In this document: positions 54,414 to 64,000 of the stretch, piece after piece | How positions within the stretch are numbered: position 1 is the first letter of the stretch | Layout of the letters: the number at the start of each line of letters is the position of its first letter | Assembly (NCBI RefSeq): GCF_040412085.2 | Contig: NZ_CP115920.1 | Coordinates: 3,286,001 to 3,350,000 of the forward strand | From: Vibrio sp. CB1-14 | Lineage (GTDB): Bacteria > Pseudomonadota > Gammaproteobacteria > Enterobacterales > Vibrionaceae | Length of the DNA stretch: 64,000 nt | Direction: 5' to 3' | The notes under the pieces: generated by a model | Database searches by the model: none | Seen by the model: only the letters and a program-made list of their open reading frames with translations | Told to the model about the DNA's origin: nothing | Program-made: the position numbers and the translations under genes

Positions 54414-56381
54414 ATGAAGATGAAAGTGGCAGTGAACCCCATTTCTATCGCTGTGCTAGGCGGTATGCTAGCAATGGCAGGCCCAGCAATGGCTGACGAG
54501 ATCAAGTTAAGAATTATCGAAACGACGGACATTCACACCAATGTCATGGATTATGACTACTACAAGGATAAGCCGTCCCAGAAAATCGGCTTGGCTCGTG
54601 CTGCTACTTTGGTGAAAGAAGCTCGAGGTGAGGTAACGAACAGCGTATTGGTGGACAACGGTGACCTACTTCAAGGTAGCCCGATGGGTGACTACATGGC
54701 ATCGAAAGGTATCAAGCCAGGTGAAATCCACCCTGTTTATAAAGCGATGAACCAGCTTGATTACGATGTAGGTAACATTGGTAACCACGAGTTTAACTAC
54801 GGCCTTGAGTTCCTTAAAACCTCATTGGAAGGCGCTAACTTCCCTTACATCAGCGCTAACGTATTTGACAAAAAAACCGGTGACCACTACTTCAAGCCGT
54901 ACCTGATCAAAACTCATACGTTCAAAGACATCGATGGCAATGCACATGAAGTTAAAGTAGGTTATATCGGCTTTGTACCACCACAAATCATGGTTTGGGA
55001 TAAGAAAAGCCTCGAAGGCAAAGTGTTTGCTGAAGACATCAAAGCTTCAGCTGAAAAGCTTGTGCCACAGATGAAGAAAGAAGGTGCGGACATTATCGTT
55101 GCAATCCCGCACTCAGGTGTTTCAAGCGATCCGTATAAAGCCGGCGCAGAGAACTCGACGTACTACCTTTCTGAAGTAGAAGGCATCGATGCGATTGCGT
55201 TTGGTCACTCTCATGCGGTCTTCCCTGGCAAAGGTTTTGACAATATCCAAGGCGTCGATAATGAAAAAGGCACCATCAATGGTGTTGCAGCCGTGATGCC
55301 AGGACGCTGGGGTAGCCACGTTGGTGTCATGGATCTTGTGCTTGAGCAAGACGGTGACAGCTGGAAAGTAGCTGACGCACAAACAGAAGCTCGTCCAATC
55401 TTCGATGCAGCTAACAAAAAGCCAATTGCTGAAGCAGATCAAGGTATTGTCAACGCGGTTAAAGGCGACCACAGTGCGACACGTGATTTCGTTAACCAAC
55501 CGATTGGTAAAGCGAATGACGTAATGTACAGCTTCTTAGCGCTAGTTCAAGATGATCCTACAGTACAGATCGTTAACCTTGCGCAAAAAGATTATGTTGA
55601 AACCATGATCCAAGGCGACCCGGATCTTGATGGCCTACCAGTGCTATCAGCCGCTGCGCCATTTAAAGCCGGCGGACGCAAGAACGATCCTGCTAACTTT
55701 ACCGAAGTAGAATCGGGTCAACTTACATTCCGTAACGCAGCCGACCTATACCTATACCCAAATACGCTCGTAGCATTGAAAGTAACGGGTAAAGAAGTGA
55801 AGGAATGGTTGGAGTGTTCTGCGGGTCAGTTTAAACAAATCGATGCGAACTCTAACAAGCCACAATCATTGATCGATTGGGACGGTTTCCGCACCTACAA
55901 CTTTGATGTGATGGATGGTGTTGAGTATCAAATCGATGTCACTAAACCAGCCCGTTATGACGGCAACTGTAAACTACTGGATGAAGGCAGCGAGCGTATC
56001 GTTGGCCTGACTTATAACGGTAAACCAATCGACATGAAGCAAACCTTTATCATTGCGACCAACAACTACCGTGCATACAGCAACAAGTTCCCTGGTACAG
56101 GTAGCGAGTTTATCGCGTTTGATTCTCCAGATGAAAACCGCTCTATCGTTGCTAACTACATTTCAAAAGTAAGTAAAGAGAAAGGCGAAGTCACGCCAAG
56201 TGCGGACAACAACTGGTCATTTGCTCCAATTAGTACAAGCGCTAAGCTGGACGTGCGCTTTGAAACCTCTCCATCAGAGAAAGCGGCGCAATTTATCAGC
56301 GACAAAGGTCAATACCCAATGAAAAAGGTAGCGACTGACGATGTTGGCTTCGCCGTTTACCAGATCGACTTGCAGAAATAA
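54414..56381 (+). CDS. cpdB: 2',3'-cyclic-nucleotide 2'-phosphodiesterase / 3'-nucleotidase
   Basis: Periplasmic bifunctional enzyme for scavenging nucleotides and phosphate. 655 aa: signal peptide ([18 protein letters not shown]), metallophosphoesterase domain with [40 protein letters not shown] and GHSHAVFPG, then the 5'-nucleotidase C-terminal domain. The third codon ATG (54420) may be the real start, because AAGGAT is better spaced from it. Confidence 0.96.
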   Translation: MKMKVAVNPISIAVLGGMLAMAGPAMADEIKLRIIETTDIHTNVMDYDYYKDKPSQKIGLARAATLVKEARGEVTNSVLVDNGDLLQGSPMGDYMASKGIKPGEIHPVYKAMNQLDYDVGNIGNHEFNYGLEFLKTSLEGANFPYISANVFDKKTGDHYFKPYLIKTHTFKDIDGNAHEVKVGYIGFVPPQIMVWDKKSLEGKVFAEDIKASAEKLVPQMKKEGADIIVAIPHSGVSSDPYKAGAENSTYYLSEVEGIDAIAFGHSHAVFPGKGFDNIQGVDNEKGTINGVAAVMPGRWGSHVGVMDLVLEQDGDSWKVADAQTEARPIFDAANKKPIAEADQGIVNAVKGDHSATRDFVNQPIGKANDVMYSFLALVQDDPTVQIVNLAQKDYVETMIQGDPDLDGLPVLSAAAPFKAGGRKNDPANFTEVESGQLTFRNAADLYLYPNTLVALKVTGKEVKEWLECSAGQFKQIDANSNKPQSLIDWDGFRTYNFDVMDGVEYQIDVTKPARYDGNCKLLDEGSERIVGLTYNGKPIDMKQTFIIATNNYRAYSNKFPGTGSEFIAFDSPDENRSIVANYISKVSKEKGEVTPSADNNWSFAPISTSAKLDVRFETSPSEKAAQFISDKGQYPMKKVATDDVGFAVYQIDLQK

Positions 56382-56415
56382 GGTGATCTAAATTTAGTAT
56401 TGCCTTAGTGAATCT

Positions 56416-56442
56416 AGCCACGTGTAATGCGTGGCTTTTTTA
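56416..56442 (+). terminator. cpdB terminator
   Basis: AGCCACG / CGTGGCT stem with TTTTTTATT. Confidence 0.85.
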
Positions 56443-56501
56443 TTGGCCTCGGTTTAGTCTAAGAATGATTAGCCGTTGATAGCAATAAAGAGAAGTACAT
56501 C

Positions 56502-56954
56502 ATGATTATCTGGAAGACAAAAACGTTCACTGAACTCAACACGACTGAGCTATATGAGTTGATCAAACTGCGCGTCGACGTCTTTGTGGTTGAACAAACC
56601 TGCCCTTATCCAGAACTGGATAACAAAGACCAAGTTGAAGGCGTACACCATCTACTAGGCTACCAAGGGAGTGAACTCGTCGCCTGTGCGCGACTGCTAC
56701 CGAAAGGGACCACCTACGATCAAGTGAGTATTGGCCGTGTCGCGACAAAGCAGACGCATAGAGGGGGCGGTTTGGGTCATGACTTAATGCTGCAAGCAAA
56801 ACTCGAGTGTGAGCGTCTGTGGCCCAATGAGAGCATCCAAATCGGTGCGCAATCTCACTTACAAGGCTACTACTCAAAACATGGCTTTAGTGCCTGCTCA
56901 GATGAATACCTAGAAGACGATATCCCTCATATTGACATGAGGCTTCTCAAATAA
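56502..56954 (+). CDS. elaA: GNAT acetyltransferase, ElaA type
   Basis: 150 aa GNAT fold. ElaA-typical LYELIKLRVDVFVVEQTCPYPELD, an acetyl-CoA loop VSIGRVATKQTHRGGGLGHDL and QSHLQGYYSKHGF. Substrate unknown. Ends at a bidirectional terminator. Confidence 0.92.
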   Translation: MIIWKTKTFTELNTTELYELIKLRVDVFVVEQTCPYPELDNKDQVEGVHHLLGYQGSELVACARLLPKGTTYDQVSIGRVATKQTHRGGGLGHDLMLQAKLECERLWPNESIQIGAQSHLQGYYSKHGFSACSDEYLEDDIPHIDMRLLK

Positions 56955-56983
56955 CGGTCACTTAAACAACAAAGACTTGGACT

Positions 56984-57012
56984 AAAAAAGGGGCTTGCGC
57001 GCCCCTTCTTGT
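56984..57012. terminator. Bidirectional terminator, elaA / OapA-type gene
   Basis: AAAAAAGGGGC-TTGCGC-GCCCCTTCTTGT between converging genes. Confidence 0.85.
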
Positions 57013-57018
57013 CTCTAT

Positions 57019-57621
57019 TTATTTACTGCGACCAAATCCGCCATCAGACAAACGGAAGAACATGATAGACTGGTCTCCACGCTCAATCTGTAAGATATCT
57101 AAACTACCTTCTTCATTGAACTTGAATCGAATTAGCTGACCTTGCTTTATTCGGCTTAGTGGTTTGTCACTGCCTTCAATGCGTGCCAGCGCATTCAAGT
57201 CTGCCATCGGCAATTGGTTAGTGCGGAATACGCGCGCGAGCGTGTCACCCTTTTTCACCGTGTACTCACGCCAATCCGTTTCAACTGGCTCTTCCACGTT
57301 AACCTGCGACGACTGCTCACTCAATGGCGCGGTATTGACGCTGACCGCGACTCGTTGATTGGTAGGTGTTACTTGAGGCGCCTCGGCCTTTTGACCAGGC
57401 AGAAGCATCAATACAATAACAACAGGAATGAGAACGCTCAAAACCCTTCTGTGTAGACGCGGCAAACGATGCCATAGCGCCTTAGCCTTATCACGTATCG
57501 CAGACAATCGAGACAAGTCGATTTGCTTTAGACGCGATAAATCGAGCGCTTGCCATTTATCTTTCAGCACTTGAACGTGGTCAACTTTCTGCTTTTTACG
57601 GTGACGACGATTCATTCCCAT
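57019..57621 (-). CDS. OapA/LysM-like cell-envelope protein
   Basis: 200 aa from the ATG at 57621, preceded by AGGAG; the frame runs upstream to 57732 without a ribosome site. Basic cytoplasmic N-terminus (MGMNRRHRKKQK), one membrane helix (VLSVLIPVVIVLMLLPG), a linker, then an OapA/LysM-like domain (WREYTVKKGDTLARVFRTNQ, RIKQGQLIRFKFNEEG). Likely binds peptidoglycan and contributes to envelope organisation. Confidence 0.88.
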   Translation of the reverse strand: MGMNRRHRKKQKVDHVQVLKDKWQALDLSRLKQIDLSRLSAIRDKAKALWHRLPRLHRRVLSVLIPVVIVLMLLPGQKAEAPQVTPTNQRVAVSVNTAPLSEQSSQVNVEEPVETDWREYTVKKGDTLARVFRTNQLPMADLNALARIEGSDKPLSRIKQGQLIRFKFNEEGSLDILQIERGDQSIMFFRLSDGGFGRSK

Positions 57622-57826
57622 TGGTCTCCTACTAAACAACCGTCTCAGTTTAAGAAAACCTGCGTTCAGAGTATAGAAAAATCGCAGGTCTGCTAATTTA
57701 TAACCGCCTAATGTCACAAGTTTAACAACCAAAACGAATTAATTAGTAAAAGTTGGTTAGAGCGTTTCGGTTTAAAGTCAGAACTGGTATGCTTTCGTCT
57801 TCATTCGAATAGCAAGAGAGACCGTC

Positions 57827-58450
57827 ATGTCTGACGTGAAATTAGAAACTGTAGAACAGAAAGCAAGCTATGGTATTGGTCTACAAATGGGCCAACAACT
57901 AGCAGGTAGCGGCCTAGAAGGTCTAAACGTAGATGCAATCGCTAAAGGTATTGCAACTGCACTAACTGGTGACATGCCAGAGATCGAAATTGACGAGATC
58001 AACAACGCACTGCAAGAGCTACACACTCGCGCAGAAGCACTACGTCAAGAAGCAGCAAAAGCAGCTGCAGCTGACGGCGAAGCATTCCTAAAAGATAACG
58101 CTCTTCGTTCAGAAGTAACGGTTCTTGAGTCTGGTCTTCAATACGAAGTCATCACTGAAGGTACTGGCGAAATCCCATCTGCAGACAAAACTGTACGTGT
58201 TCACTACCACGGTGAGCTAACAGACGGTACTGTATTCGACAGCTCTGTATCTCGCGGTCAACCAGCTGAGTTCCCAGTAACTGGCGTAATCAAAGGCTGG
58301 GTTGAAGCTCTTCAACTGATGCCTGTAGGTTCTAAGTGGAAACTGTACATTCCTCAAGACCTAGCATACGGTGAGCGCGGCGCAGGTGCAGCGATTCCTC
58401 CGTTTGCAGCACTAGTATTCGAAGTTGAGCTACTAGACATCATCGCTTAA
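57827..58450 (+). CDS. fklB: FKBP-type peptidyl-prolyl isomerase (FklB)
   Basis: 207 aa: N-terminal dimerising helices ([18 protein letters not shown]), then the FKBP domain with [39 protein letters not shown] and [20 protein letters not shown]. No signal peptide, so cytoplasmic, unlike FkpA. Followed by its own terminator. Confidence 0.95.
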   Translation: MSDVKLETVEQKASYGIGLQMGQQLAGSGLEGLNVDAIAKGIATALTGDMPEIEIDEINNALQELHTRAEALRQEAAKAAAADGEAFLKDNALRSEVTVLESGLQYEVITEGTGEIPSADKTVRVHYHGELTDGTVFDSSVSRGQPAEFPVTGVIKGWVEALQLMPVGSKWKLYIPQDLAYGERGAGAAIPPFAALVFEVELLDIIA

Positions 58451-58474
58451 TCTCAGCTCTGATACTCAATTTTT

Positions 58475-58503
58475 AAAAGCAGTGACTCGTCACTGCTTTT
58501 TTA
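58475..58503 (+). terminator. fklB terminator
   Basis: AAAAGCAGTGA-CTCG-TCACTGCTTTTTTATT. Confidence 0.9.
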
Positions 58504-58545
58504 TTGTCTAACCTTAATGGGATAGACAATAAAATGGACGATATC

Positions 58546-59013
58546 ATGAGAACTCTTCTAACCCTTTCTACGGCACTACTAATTTCAGCACCAACTCACG
58601 CTGCACTTAATCTCTCTGGCGTATCCGCTGACGATGCAAACAGTTTACTTTCTAGTGCAAACTCGATGATGAACGCAAAAGACTCGCCAGTCGTGAATGA
58701 CTTAGTCAACAATCTTTCTGTTTCCCCTGAACAAGCGACAACTGGCGTAGGCGCGCTTCTCTCTCTTGCGCAGAGTTCACTAGGTTCAGATCAGCAAGGT
58801 GAACTAAGCTCAATGATTCCTGGAATGGACGCGTTAACTAGCTCCGGTCTTCTATCTTCAATACAAGATATGGACAGTGTAAAAAGTGCTTTCTCATCAG
58901 TGGGTCTAGACCCTGCAATGATTTCAAAGTTCGCGCCTGTGGTATTGGAGTATCTGGGCTCACAAGGGGCAAGTTCAGGGTTGATGGATTCGCTGACATC
59001 ACTTTGGCAGTGA
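58546..59013 (+). CDS. DUF2780 secreted protein (VcgC/VcgE type)
   Basis: 155 aa from ATG at 58546 (GGA eight bases before; an ATG at 58534 or the frame from 58504 is possible). Signal peptide MRTLLTLSTALLISAPTHAA, then Ser/Leu-rich helical sequence with LSVSPEQATTGVGALLSLAQ and SIIPGM-like ELSSMIPGMDALTSSGLLSS, the DUF2780 pattern. Function unknown. Confidence 0.85.
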   Translation: MRTLLTLSTALLISAPTHAALNLSGVSADDANSLLSSANSMMNAKDSPVVNDLVNNLSVSPEQATTGVGALLSLAQSSLGSDQQGELSSMIPGMDALTSSGLLSSIQDMDSVKSAFSSVGLDPAMISKFAPVVLEYLGSQGASSGLMDSLTSLWQ

Positions 59014-59063
59014 TAGGGAATGGGTACTTCTATTTACGATCGATGACCAAGATCGCAGATAGC

Positions 59064-59096
59064 AAAAAGCCGAGCATAAATGCTCGGCTTTTTTAG
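59064..59096. terminator. Bidirectional terminator at the end of the alpha operon
   Basis: AAAAAGCCGAGCAT / ATGCTCGGCTTTTTT: ends rplQ leftward and the DUF2780 gene rightward. Confidence 0.92.
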
Positions 59097-59114
59097 TTCT
59101 ACGAACTTTACTGA

Positions 59115-59501
59115 TTACTCAGCAGCAGCTTCTTCAGATGCTTCTGGGCGATCAACTAGCTCAATGTAAGCCATTGGAGCTTTATCGCCAGCACGGAAGC
59201 CAGCTTTTAGGATACGAGTGTAACCGCCCTGACGAGCAGCAAAACGTGGACCTAGTTCGTTGAATAGTTTCGCAACTACTTCGTTATCACGAGTACGTGC
59301 AAATGCTAGACGACGGTTAGCAACACTGTCAGTCTTAGCTAGTGTAATCAAAGGCTCAACTACGCGACGTAGCTCTTTTGCTTTAGGCAATGTAGTCTTG
59401 ATTACTTCATGACGTACAAGAGAGCTAGCCATATTGCTGAACATCGCTTTGCGATGGCTGCTGTTGCGGTTGAGTTGACGACCACTCTTACGATGGCGCA
59501 T
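59115..59501 (-). CDS. rplQ: 50S ribosomal protein L17
   Basis: 128 aa: [60 protein letters not shown]. An acidic/Ala tail (EASEEAAAE). Last gene of the alpha operon, 26 bp after rpoA. Confidence 0.99.
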   Translation of the reverse strand: MRHRKSGRQLNRNSSHRKAMFSNMASSLVRHEVIKTTLPKAKELRRVVEPLITLAKTDSVANRRLAFARTRDNEVVAKLFNELGPRFAARQGGYTRILKAGFRAGDKAPMAYIELVDRPEASEEAAAE

Positions 59502-59527
59502 GACCTAATCCTTCTAACTAGTATCGA

Positions 59528-60520
59528 TTAATCTTCAGCGATAGACGCTGGTGGCCAGTTTTCTAGGCGCATACCCAGAGACAGACCACGTGATGCAAGT
59601 ACGTCTTTAATCTCAGTAAGAGATTTTTTACCAAGGTTTGGCGTTTTAAGTAGCTCAACCTCAGTACGCTGTACAAGATCACCGATGTAGTGAATCGCTT
59701 CTGCTTTTAGACAGTTAGCAGAGCGAACTGTTAGTTCAAGATCGTCTACAGGACGCAGTAGAATAGGATCGAACTCCGGCTTCTCTTCCTTCTCCTCAGG
59801 AACACGTACATCACGAAGATCTACGAATGCATCCAATTGCTCAGCTAGGATAGTAGCTGCGCGACGGATTGCTTCCTCAGGTTCTAGAGTACCGTTCGTT
59901 TCCATATCGATAACGAGCTTGTCTAGGTCAGTACGTTGCTCAACACGTGCCGCTTCTACAGCGTAGGCAATTTTGTCTACTGGGCTGTAAGTCGCGTCAA
60001 CTAGCAAACGACCGATTGGACGCTCATCTTCTTCAGTATGGATACGAGCTGAAGCTGGAACATAACCACGACCACGTTCTACTTTGATTCGCATAGAAAT
60101 CTCAGCATTGTCATCCGTTAGGTGACAAATAACGTGTTCTGGGTTAGCGATCTCTACATCACCATCATGGGTGATGTCACCTGCAACAACAGGGCCTGAG
60201 CCTGACTTGTTAAGCGTAATAAACACTTCGTCTTTGCCCTCAGCAACGCGAACAGCTAGACCTTTCAGGTTAAGAAGAATCTCAAGGATATCTTCTTGTA
60301 CACCTTCTTTAGTGCTGTACTCGTGCAGAACGCCTTCGATTTCAACTTCAGTCACTGCACAACCTGGCATTGACGAAAGCAAAATACGGCGAAGCGCATT
60401 ACCTAGAGTGTGACCAAAGCCACGCTCTAATGGCTCAAGAGTTACTTTTGCGTGTGTCGTGCTAACTTGTTCGATGTCAACAAGACGTGGCTTAAGAAAT
60501 TCTGTTACAGAACCCTGCAT
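59528..60520 (-). CDS. rpoA: RNA polymerase alpha subunit
   Basis: 330 aa. N-terminal dimerisation domain ([20 protein letters not shown]), linker with [20 protein letters not shown], and alpha-CTD ([40 protein letters not shown]) that binds UP elements such as that at 1844-1874. Confidence 0.99.
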   Translation of the reverse strand: MQGSVTEFLKPRLVDIEQVSTTHAKVTLEPLERGFGHTLGNALRRILLSSMPGCAVTEVEIEGVLHEYSTKEGVQEDILEILLNLKGLAVRVAEGKDEVFITLNKSGSGPVVAGDITHDGDVEIANPEHVICHLTDDNAEISMRIKVERGRGYVPASARIHTEEDERPIGRLLVDATYSPVDKIAYAVEAARVEQRTDLDKLVIDMETNGTLEPEEAIRRAATILAEQLDAFVDLRDVRVPEEKEEKPEFDPILLRPVDDLELTVRSANCLKAEAIHYIGDLVQRTEVELLKTPNLGKKSLTEIKDVLASRGLSLGMRLENWPPASIAED

Positions 60521-60544
60521 TGTGTCCTCTCTTTAGTTTAAACC

Positions 60545-61165
60545 TTACTTAGAGTAAAGCTCGACGATCAAGTGTTCGTTAATGTCAGCAGATAGATCTG
60601 AACGCTCAGGCATACGCTTGAATGTACCTTCCATCTTGCCAGCATCTACTTCAATCCAAGTTGGTTTTTCGCGTTGTTCAGCAACTTCTAGAGCCGCTTT
60701 AATACGAGCTTGCTGTTTAGCTTTCTCGCGGATAGAAACAACGTCGTTAGCCGTAATTTTGAATGAAGGAACGTTTACAACATTACCGTTAACTAGGATA
60801 GCTTTGTGGCTAACTAGCTGACGTGCTTCTGCGCGAGTTGCGCCAAAGCCCATGCGGTAAACTACGTTATCTAGACGACCTTCAAGAAGCTGAAGTAGGT
60901 TTTCACCAGTGTTGCCTTTAAGGCGAGCTGCTTCTTTGTAGTAGTTACGGAATTGTTTTTCTAGAACGCCGTAGATACGACGAACTTTTTGCTTCTCACG
61001 AAGCTGAACGCCATATTCAGATAGACGACCGCGACGAGCGCCGTGTACACCTGGTGCGTTATCGATTTTACACTTGGTATCGATCGCGCGTACGCCTGAC
61101 TTAAGGAATAAGTCTGTACCTTCGCGACGGCTAAGCTTCAGCTTAGGACCCAAATATCTTGCCAT
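60545..61165 (-). CDS. rpsD: 30S ribosomal protein S4
   Basis: 206 aa: [21 protein letters not shown]4 RNA-binding region [20 protein letters not shown] and [18 protein letters not shown]. In enterobacteria it represses the alpha operon by binding the rpsM leader. Confidence 0.99.
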   Translation of the reverse strand: MARYLGPKLKLSRREGTDLFLKSGVRAIDTKCKIDNAPGVHGARRGRLSEYGVQLREKQKVRRIYGVLEKQFRNYYKEAARLKGNTGENLLQLLEGRLDNVVYRMGFGATRAEARQLVSHKAILVNGNVVNVPSFKITANDVVSIREKAKQQARIKAALEVAEQREKPTWIEVDAGKMEGTFKRMPERSDLSADINEHLIVELYSK

Positions 61166-61192
61166 GATTCTTCTCCAATTATCCTAGAAACG

Positions 61193-61588
<396 letters not shown>

Positions 61589-61600
61589 CTACCTTCCCGA

Positions 61601-61957
61601 TTATTTCTTGATCGGCTTACGCGGACCCTTACGGGTGCGAGCGTTGGTTTTAGTACGCTGTCCACGTAGTGGTAGACTGCGACGATGACGAAGACCACGG
61701 TAACAGCCAAGGTCCATAAGACGCTTGATGTTCATTGATACTTCACGACGTAGATCACCTTCTACAGTGTATTTAGCTACACCATCACGCAGTTGATCGA
61801 TCTGCTCTTCAGTTAGTTCACTGATCTTAACATCTTCAGCAATACCCACTTCAGCTAGAATAGCTTGAGAGCGAGTTTTACCGATGCCGTAGATCGCAGT
61901 TAGTGCGATTACAGCGTGTTTTTGATCAGGAATGTTAATGCCTGCTATACGGGCCAT
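61601..61957 (-). CDS. rpsM: 30S ribosomal protein S13
   Basis: 118 aa: [67 protein letters not shown]. First gene of the alpha operon proper; the 61958-62105 gap after rpmJ could hold the S4 target. Confidence 0.99.
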   Translation of the reverse strand: MARIAGINIPDQKHAVIALTAIYGIGKTRSQAILAEVGIAEDVKISELTEEQIDQLRDGVAKYTVEGDLRREVSMNIKRLMDLGCYRGLRHRRSLPLRGQRTKTNARTRKGPRKPIKK

Positions 61958-62105
61958 TATTCACTCCTAGTGTTTCTTAAAAAGAATAGCCGCAGCAAAG
62001 CCCGTTATGGATACGCTGCGGAGTGCTACTTCTTTTGCACGCAAAAGGTAGGCCGAGGAATATACTCGACCATACCTTATATTTCAAGTAAAAATTTCTG
62101 CTTAA

Positions 62106-62222
62106 TTAGCCTTGGCGCTGTTTGTGCTTTGGCTCACTGCTACAGATAACACGCACAACACCGTTGCGCTTGATAACTTTACAGTTACGGCAGATTTTTT
62201 TAACGGAAGCACGAACTTTCAT
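62106..62222 (-). CDS. rpmJ: 50S ribosomal protein L36
   Basis: 38 aa ([20 protein letters not shown] start, KHKQRQG end). C11, C14, C27 and H33 form the zinc site, so this is the zinc-binding C+ form. Lies between secY and rpsM as in other gammaproteobacteria. Confidence 0.98.
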   Translation of the reverse strand: MKVRASVKKICRNCKVIKRNGVVRVICSSEPKHKQRQG

Positions 62223-62261
62223 TGCTAAACTCCGTAGATGAAATCTGAGACAATCGCCGAA

Positions 62262-63596
62262 TTAACGGCCAACGCCTTTCAGATTTGCTTTCTTCAACAC
62301 AGAATCATACTGTTGTGACATCAGATGAGTCTGTACCTGTGCCATAAAGTCCATAATAACTACCACTACGATAAGTAGTGAAGTACCGCCGAAGTAGAAA
62401 CGTACGTTCCACGCGACCATCATGAACTCGGGAATCAGACAGATAAAGGTAATATATAGAGCACCTGCAAGGGTAAGTCTAGTCATTACTTTATCAATGT
62501 ATTTCGCTGTCTGCTCACCTGGGCGGATGCCGGGTACGAATGCACCTGACTTCTTCAAGTTATCTGCTGTTTCACGCGGATTGAAAACAAGAGCCGTGTA
62601 GAAGAAACAGAAGAAAATAATCGCTGCTGCATAAAGCATTACATACAGCGGTTGACCTGGGCTAAGAGCCAATGACACGTCAGTTAACCAACCGAACGCG
62701 CTGCTCTCACCATTCTGACCAAACCACTGAGCCAGTGTTCCTGGGAACAGGATAATGCTTGAAGCAAAGATTGCTGGAATAACACCTGCCATGTTGATTT
62801 TCAACGGTAGGTGTGTGCTTTGTGCAGCGAAAACCTTACGGCCTTGTTGACGTTTAGCGTAGTTAACGACGATACGACGTTGACCACGTTCCATAAACAC
62901 AACAAAGTAAATCACTGCGAAAGCGAGTACAGCAATCAACAACAGAAGAAGTACGTGCAGTTCACCTTGACGCGCTTGCTCGATTGTTTGACCGATTGCA
63001 GAAGGCAATCCAGCAACAATACCTGCAAAAATTAGAATGGAAATACCATTACCAATTCCACGCTCTGTAATTTGTTCACCTAACCACATTAGGAACATGG
63101 TACCAGTTACTAAACTTACGGTTGCAATTAGCGTAAACATGGTTTGGTTGATAACAACCAGATTATTGACCATGTTTGGAAGGCCAGTTGCGATACCTAT
63201 TGCCTGGAATGTTGCAAGTACAAGCGTACCATAACGCGTATATTGGCTAATCTTACGACGCCCTGCCTCACCCTCTTTCTTGAGTTCGGCTAACGCTGGA
63301 TGAACTACCGTTAGCAACTGGACAACAATCGACGCCGAAATATACGGCATGATGCCCAGTGCTAAAATAGATGCACGCTCTAATGCACCACCGGAGAACA
63401 TGTTAAACATTTCTACGATGGTACCTTTTTGCTGTTCGAACAAATCGGCAAGTACAGCTGCGTCAATACCAGGGATCGGCACAAAAGAGCCGGCACGGAA
63501 CACTAAAAGTGCGCCTATCACGAATAAAAGTCTAGACTTAAGTTCGTTTAAGCCATTCTTTGCACTACTAAAATCTTGTCCTGGTTTCTTAGCCAT
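62262..63596 (-). CDS. secY: Protein translocase subunit SecY
   Basis: 444 aa, ten membrane helices; [62 protein letters not shown] and C-terminal [14 protein letters not shown]. Forms the Sec channel with SecE and SecG. Confidence 0.99.
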   Translation of the reverse strand: MAKKPGQDFSSAKNGLNELKSRLLFVIGALLVFRAGSFVPIPGIDAAVLADLFEQQKGTIVEMFNMFSGGALERASILALGIMPYISASIVVQLLTVVHPALAELKKEGEAGRRKISQYTRYGTLVLATFQAIGIATGLPNMVNNLVVINQTMFTLIATVSLVTGTMFLMWLGEQITERGIGNGISILIFAGIVAGLPSAIGQTIEQARQGELHVLLLLLIAVLAFAVIYFVVFMERGQRRIVVNYAKRQQGRKVFAAQSTHLPLKINMAGVIPAIFASSIILFPGTLAQWFGQNGESSAFGWLTDVSLALSPGQPLYVMLYAAAIIFFCFFYTALVFNPRETADNLKKSGAFVPGIRPGEQTAKYIDKVMTRLTLAGALYITFICLIPEFMMVAWNVRFYFGGTSLLIVVVVIMDFMAQVQTHLMSQQYDSVLKKANLKGVGR

Positions 63597-63616
63597 CTGT
63601 ACCTCATCCCTCGAGA

Positions 63617-64000
63617 TTATTCCTCGATTTTACCGCCTGCAGCTTCGATTGCAGCTTTAGCGCCTTTAGTCACGCGTAGACCTTTAACAGTCACAGCTTT
63701 GTCGATTTCACCTGAAAGAACAACTTTAACAAATTCGATGTTCTTAGTGATAACGTTAGCTGCTTTAAGGCTGTTTAGATCTACAACGTCACCAGTTACT
63801 TTCGCTAGCTCAGCTAGACGAACTTCAGCAGACACTAGGCTCTTACGAGAAGTGAAACCGAATTTTGGTAGACGCTGTTTCAAAGGCATTTGACCGCCTT
63901 CAAAACCTGGACGAACACTGCCGCCAGAACGTGATTTTTGACCTTTGTGACCACGGCCACCAGTTTTACCTAGGCCAGAACCGATACCACGGCCTACGCG
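63617..64000 (-). CDS. rplO: 50S ribosomal protein L15 (5' end outside window)
   Basis: Partial: reading leftward from the window edge gives [46 protein letters not shown], and the C-terminus [15 protein letters not shown]. The internal Met at 63889 is not the start. 20 bp before secY. Confidence 0.98.
   Translation of the reverse strand, partial: RVGRGIGSGLGKTGGRGHKGQKSRSGGSVRPGFEGGQMPLKQRLPKFGFTSRKSLVSAEVRLAELAKVTGDVVDLNSLKAANVITKNIEFVKVVLSGEIDKAVTVKGLRVTKGAKAAIEAAGGKIEE

Overview
The window is chromosomal DNA of a Vibrio-type gammaproteobacterium. Typical Vibrio neighbourhoods appear in order (tamA-tamB, msrA, ytfJ, the zinc-regulated zrg genes, cysD-cysN-permease-cysC, cpdB, rpoA and the alpha/spc ribosomal operon), the encoded proteins have the lengths and motifs of Vibrio orthologues, and DUF2780, DUF2799 and TIGR03899 proteins are present. 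Species cannot be named from this alone.

Layout: 1-2.0 kb holds the 5' part of a 16S rRNA gene on the minus strand with boxA and two rrn promoters. 2.0-6.4 kb is cysJ-cysI-cysH (reduction of PAPS to sulfide). 6.5-8.2 kb has a small conserved protein, pspG with a sigma-54 promoter, and dusA. 8.18-21.82 kb is a ~13.6 kb prophage integrated in the 5' end of dusA. 21.8-22.9 kb keeps the displaced dusA 5' end, a fossil integrase start and two orphan genes, the scar of an older insertion at the same site. 23.1-29.8 kb: zur, cheX, pmbA, darP, then thiBPQ behind a TPP riboswitch, with thiB frameshifted. 29.9-42.1 kb: ubiX, mpl, fbp, ppa, two DUF2799 lipoproteins, tamB/tamA, msrA, ytfJ. 42.15-43.58 kb is a degenerate IS4-family element inserted into the ytfJ terminator. 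43.66-47.2 kb: zrgABCD behind a Zur box. 48.3-54.1 kb: cysC, an SLC13 permease, cysN, cysD, cobA. 54.4-59.0 kb: cpdB, elaA, an OapA-type LysM protein, fklB, a DUF2780 protein. 59.1-64 kb: rplQ-rpoA-rpsD-rpsK-rpsM-rpmJ-secY-rplO (cut by the window end).

The most interesting object is the prophage. It has no tail, portal or terminase genes. It has a tyrosine integrase, an HUH two-tyrosine replication initiator, a FtsK/HerA-type packaging ATPase next to a 277-residue protein resembling the PM2 double-jelly-roll major capsid protein, a string of tiny one-helix membrane proteins, a muralytic enzyme and a lysis-like cassette. This is the plan of a corticovirus (PM2-like) tailless, internal-membrane phage. 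Its switch region pairs a LexA-like cleavable repressor with a divergent PrtN-type activator, followed by a lone PemK/MazF-like toxin gene. The phage supplies a new 5' end to dusA, keeping the tRNA-modifying enzyme intact.

Functionally, the two cys clusters plus cobA (siroheme precursor) make a complete assimilatory sulfate pathway, and zur with its predicted target zrgABCD gives a zinc-uptake circuit within one window.
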